Source: Hyphomicrobiales bacterium
GTDB taxonomy: Bacteria; Pseudomonadota; Alphaproteobacteria; Rhizobiales; Phreatobacteraceae
Length of the DNA: 64,000 bases
Assembly: GCA_017304475.1 (NCBI GenBank)
Contig: JAFKKV010000012.1
Coordinates: forward strand, 186,001-250,000
Direction: 5' to 3'
In this document: positions 61,269 through 64,000 of the stretch, piece after piece
How the letters are laid out: every line of letters begins with the position of its first letter
Numbering within the stretch: position 1 is the first letter of the stretch
Translations under genes and position numbers: made by a program
The notes under the pieces: model-generated
What the model was told of the DNA's origin: nothing
Seen by the model: only the letters and a program-made list of their open reading frames with translations
Database searches by the model: none

Positions 61269-62111
61269 ATGATCCGCGATACCACGATCGGAGCCAAGCT
61301 CTGGATCACCGCCGTCTGGGTGATCGTCGGCTTCTTCGTCCTCAACCTGCTCGCCGTGATCGCCACGGTCGTGCTGTCGTCCTTCGGCACGCGCTGGCTC
61401 GGCACCTGGCTGCCGGCGGCCTTCACCACGCGCTGGTATTTCGCCGCCTGGGCCGAGTTCCAGCTCCACGACGTGCTGATCGTCACCTTGCAGATAGCCT
61501 TCACCGTGGTGGCGCTGTCAGGCCTTATCGGCGTGCCCGCGGCCTATGCCCTGGCGCGCCGCGAGTTTCCCGGCAAGAAGGCGGTCATGCTCCTGTTCCT
61601 GCTGCCCTTGCTGGTGCCGCCGATCACCTTCGGCATTCCGCTGGCGACGGTGCTCTACCAGGCCGGCGTCGGCGGCACGTTCTGGGGCGTGGTGCTCGCC
61701 AATCTGGTGCCGACCGTGCCCTTCGTCATCCTGGTGATGATCCCGTTCATCGAGCAGATCGACCCGAAGGTGGAGGCCGCCGCCCGGGTGTTCGGCGCCG
61801 ACACCTTCCGGCTCTTCGTCCACGTGCTCCTGCCCATGCTGCTGCCCGGCATCCTGGCGGCCCTGCTCCTGGTGCTGGTGCGCACCATCGCCATGTTCGA
61901 ACTGACCTTCCTGACCTCGGGGCCGACCAGCCAGACGCTTGTCGTGGCGCTCTATTATTCGGTCTTCGCCTCGGGTGTGCGCGCGGTCCAGTCGATCGAC
62001 GCCATGGCCGTGGTCTACATGATCTCGACGCTGATCTGGCTCCTGATCGCGCTGCGCTTCGTCAATCCGACCCAGATCGTCGCGCGGGCGAAACAGCAGC
62101 AGACGACCTGA
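61269..62111 (+). CDS. ABC transporter permease (PotC type)
   Basis: Predicted protein of 280 residues with six membrane helices. Signature EAAARVFGADTFRLFVHVLLPMLLPG, preceded by PFVILVMIPFIEQIDP. Starts 5 nt after the previous gene and is followed by a strong terminator. No binding protein is encoded in this operon; the paralogues at 49756 and 54296 are the natural candidates. Confidence 0.92.
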   Translation: MIRDTTIGAKLWITAVWVIVGFFVLNLLAVIATVVLSSFGTRWLGTWLPAAFTTRWYFAAWAEFQLHDVLIVTLQIAFTVVALSGLIGVPAAYALARREFPGKKAVMLLFLLPLLVPPITFGIPLATVLYQAGVGGTFWGVVLANLVPTVPFVILVMIPFIEQIDPKVEAAARVFGADTFRLFVHVLLPMLLPGILAALLLVLVRTIAMFELTFLTSGPTSQTLVVALYYSVFASGVRAVQSIDAMAVVYMISTLIWLLIALRFVNPTQIVARAKQQQTT

Positions 62112-62139
62112 GACGGGAGCGCGTTGTGCTGAAACAAGG

Positions 62140-62169
62140 CCCCGGCGGGTTCACCCGCCGGGGTTTTTT
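62140..62169 (+). terminator. Rho-independent terminator after the ABC operon
   Basis: CCCCGGCGGG-TTCA-CCCGCCGGGG followed by TTTTTT: a perfect 10-bp GC stem, 4-nt loop and six T, 28 nt after the last permease stop. The clearest intrinsic terminator in the window. Confidence 0.95.
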
Positions 62170-62222
62170 CATGGGCGGGTGTTCTGCTTCCGGGGCTGGC
62201 TATGCCGGGGCTGCAGTCTTGC

Positions 62223-62624
62223 TCAGCCGCGCGCCCGTCGAGACTTGGGCCGGGCCGCCGGAACCGTCTTCGGCGCGTCATCGAATCCGAGTTCGGCGCG
62301 CAATTTCCTGGGCAAGGCGCGCGCCACCATGGCGTGGGCGTGGCGCAGATAGTCGGCCAACGCGTCGTCGGGCAAGCCGGGTTCGGCATAGTGCTGCAGC
62401 CATTTCAGGCCGCGCGAGGCGAGATAGGGGGCCGGCCGCAGGCCCGGATGGTCCTGCAGCAGCTCATAGGTCATGTCGCTCGCCTTGAAAGTGATCGCGC
62501 CGGCGGGCCCGGCCAAGGCGAAGACCTTGCCGCCCACCTTCCAGACATGCGCGCCGCCCCATTGGATGACGCGGGTCGTGGCGGGGAGCGATCCGCACAA
62601 CAGATCGAAGTCTTCGCGGGTCAT
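62223..62624 (-). CDS. MmcQ/YjbR-family DNA-binding-fold protein
   Basis: Predicted protein of 133 residues. It starts TREDFDLLCGSLPATTRVIQWGG and has VFALAG and FKASDMTYELLQDHPGLRPAPYLASRGLKWLQHY, the usual pattern of the CyaY-like-fold MmcQ/YjbR family. The C-terminus is a basic Arg/Lys/Pro-rich tail. Its role is unknown; DNA binding is suggested for some members. The start overlaps the pepT stop by 4 nt. Confidence 0.88.
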   Translation of the reverse strand: MTREDFDLLCGSLPATTRVIQWGGAHVWKVGGKVFALAGPAGAITFKASDMTYELLQDHPGLRPAPYLASRGLKWLQHYAEPGLPDDALADYLRHAHAMVARALPRKLRAELGFDDAPKTVPAARPKSRRARG

Positions 62625-63898
62625 CGACGCTCATCCCGCGACGAGACAGCGGCGGTAGGGCCTGGAGTGCCGCCGGCCTCGGCCGCCAAAAGGCAGATCC
62701 TGCGGGCCACCTGCCACGACTTCTCGAAGGCGGGCACGGGCAGGAACTCGAAACGGGAGTGGAAATTATAGGCGCCGGTGAAGAAGTTCGGCGTCGGCAG
62801 GCCCCGGGCGGAGAGGGCCGCGCCGTCGGTGCCGCCGCGCATGGGCAGCTGCTTCGGCTGAATGTCGAGCGCCGCCAGCGCGGCGAACAGCAGGTCGACG
62901 GAGCGACGGTCGTCGCCCAGGCTGTCGAGAATATTGCCATAGGTGTCGGTGATCCGGCAGTCGACATGGCCGGTCGGATAACGCGCTGCGATCGTCGCCG
63001 CCGCTGCCGCGAGGCTCTGCTTGCGCTGTTCGAATCGCGTCTTGTCGAAATCGCGGATCATGACCTTCAGGCGCGCCTCGCCGGCATCGGCGGTCATGCC
63101 GGTGAACCAGACATAACCCTCGCGCCCCTCGGTGCGCTCCGGCGTCTCGGCACGGTCGAACATGGCGACGAGATCGAGCGCCATCAGCAAGGGGTTGACC
63201 AGGACGTTCTTGGCCGACATCGGATGGGCGCTGACGCCGGTGAAGACGATCTCGGCGCCCGCGGCGTTGAAGTTCTCGATCACCACCTCGCCCAGCTCGC
63301 AACAGTCGATCGTATAGGCGAAATCGGCGTCGAAACGGGCGAGGTCGAGAGCCTTGGCGCCACGCAGCCCGATCTCCTCATCGGGGACGAAGGCGACCAG
63401 GATGTCGCCATGGGCATCTTCGGGGCCGAGATCGGCCAGAAGCGTCATGATCGCGGCGATGGCGGCCTTGTTGTCGGCGCCGAGCACGCTCGTGCCGTCG
63501 CCGACGATGATATCGGCGCCCAGCCAGGGCAGGATTTCGGGATGCTCCGCCACGCGCAGCCAGATGTCCTCTTGCCGGTTGAGGCAGAGATCGTGCCCCT
63601 CGAAGCGCAGGAGCTGCGGCCGGATTACCGGCGAGAGGCCCGAATCGACCGTGTCGAGATGGGCGATGAAGCCGATTTTCGGCGCGCCGGGCCGGTTGCC
63701 CCGCTTCAGCGCGGTGACGGTCGCGTGATCGTCGAAGATCACCTTTTCCAGCCCGAGGCCGCGCAATTCCTCGGCGAGCAGGTCGGCCAGCCGCTGCTGG
63801 CCCGGCGTGCTCGGCAGCGTCGTCGCTTTGGCGTCGCTCTGGCTCTCGATCGCCAGGTAGCGGAAGAACCGCTCGATCAACTGCTCGCGAATGCTCAT
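62621..63898 (-). CDS. pepT: Peptidase T (tripeptide aminopeptidase)
   Basis: Predicted protein of 425 residues of the M20B family. Zinc-site motifs: GFIAHLDTVDSG, SVLGADNKAAIAAIMTLL, AFVPDEEIGLRGAKAL, and MRGGTDGAALSARGLPTPNFFTG. Lid-domain motif VSAHPMSAKNVLVNPLLMAL. It removes N-terminal residues from tripeptides in the cytoplasm. ATG at 63898; translationally coupled to the YjbR-family gene. The last 100 nt of the window upstream of it show no further gene. Confidence 0.95.
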   Translation of the reverse strand: MSIREQLIERFFRYLAIESQSDAKATTLPSTPGQQRLADLLAEELRGLGLEKVIFDDHATVTALKRGNRPGAPKIGFIAHLDTVDSGLSPVIRPQLLRFEGHDLCLNRQEDIWLRVAEHPEILPWLGADIIVGDGTSVLGADNKAAIAAIMTLLADLGPEDAHGDILVAFVPDEEIGLRGAKALDLARFDADFAYTIDCCELGEVVIENFNAAGAEIVFTGVSAHPMSAKNVLVNPLLMALDLVAMFDRAETPERTEGREGYVWFTGMTADAGEARLKVMIRDFDKTRFEQRKQSLAAAAATIAARYPTGHVDCRITDTYGNILDSLGDDRRSVDLLFAALAALDIQPKQLPMRGGTDGAALSARGLPTPNFFTGAYNFHSRFEFLPVPAFEKSWQVARRICLLAAEAGGTPGPTAAVSSRDERR

Positions 63899-64000
63899 GC
63901 CGGCTCCGTTCGATCCGCAGGACCACGGCGTCGGTCGTGATCGCCGCGAACCGGGTCCGCGAACCTTCTACCCGAAACGACGGCGGCGCCAAGACAAGGG

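Overview
The window is GC-rich and densely coded on both strands. Its gene content points to a free-living, metabolically versatile alphaproteobacterium, most likely of the Hyphomicrobiales (Rhizobiales). The clues are a trifunctional PutA with a ribbon-helix-helix domain, a GbsR/MarR-cydDCABX operon, many ABC and Bug/TctC solute-binding proteins, caspase-fold proteins and REP-like intergenic palindromes. The genus cannot be fixed from the sequence. No rRNA, tRNA, CRISPR array or intact insertion sequence was recognised.

Layout. 1-7100 (all minus strand): a family-5 peptide/nickel-type solute-binding protein (cut by the left edge), a MaoC hydratase and an SDR reductase, a gamma-glutamyltransferase-like enzyme, and a tandem pair of paralogous family-5 binding proteins. 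7100-11950: proline metabolism (putA then proC), with repeated GTTGCGCC operator candidates in front of putA. 12049-19165: GbsR/MarR regulator and the cytochrome bd oxidase operon cydD-cydC-cydA-cydB-cydX, including a 54-codon cydX. 19470-22520: MFS exporter and SDR, divergent from a TetR regulator. 22655-26859: SnoaL-like protein, patatin lipoprotein and a two-component system.

26941-34540 is the most unusual part. It holds a secreted trypsin-fold protein whose catalytic serine is missing, several small exported proteins, a helix-turn-helix-like protein, a secreted caspase-like protein and a membrane-anchored caspase-like protein. Five of these genes are preceded by three copies of GCAAC/T at exactly 10-bp steps; in four of them a CTAA lies exactly 18 nt further on. 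A 22-residue-spaced cysteine-pair domain occurs three times in two of the proteins. Together these suggest a coregulated envelope/secreted system that I do not recognise as described.

34600-38090: a HEPN-like protein, a zinc-ribbon transposase-derived protein and about 2 kb without confident genes. 38091-43470: an iron(III)/phosphonate-type ABC importer with two tandem binding proteins, preceded by a Pho-box-like repeat. 43477-49707: a probable aromatic-acid/lactone catabolic cluster (amidohydrolase, SDR, carboxymuconolactone decarboxylase-like, EthD-like, alpha/beta-hydrolase-fold protein without its serine, Bug/TctC protein) divergent from its LysR regulator. 49756-62169: an amino-sugar/uronate cluster (nagB, nagA, ROK repressor, AGE epimerase, uxuA, GntR, two paralogous binding proteins and a PotABC-type ABC transporter) closed by a strong terminator. 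62223-63898: YjbR-family protein and peptidase T.

Duplication of solute-binding proteins is a theme: three separate paralogous pairs occur in 64 kb.
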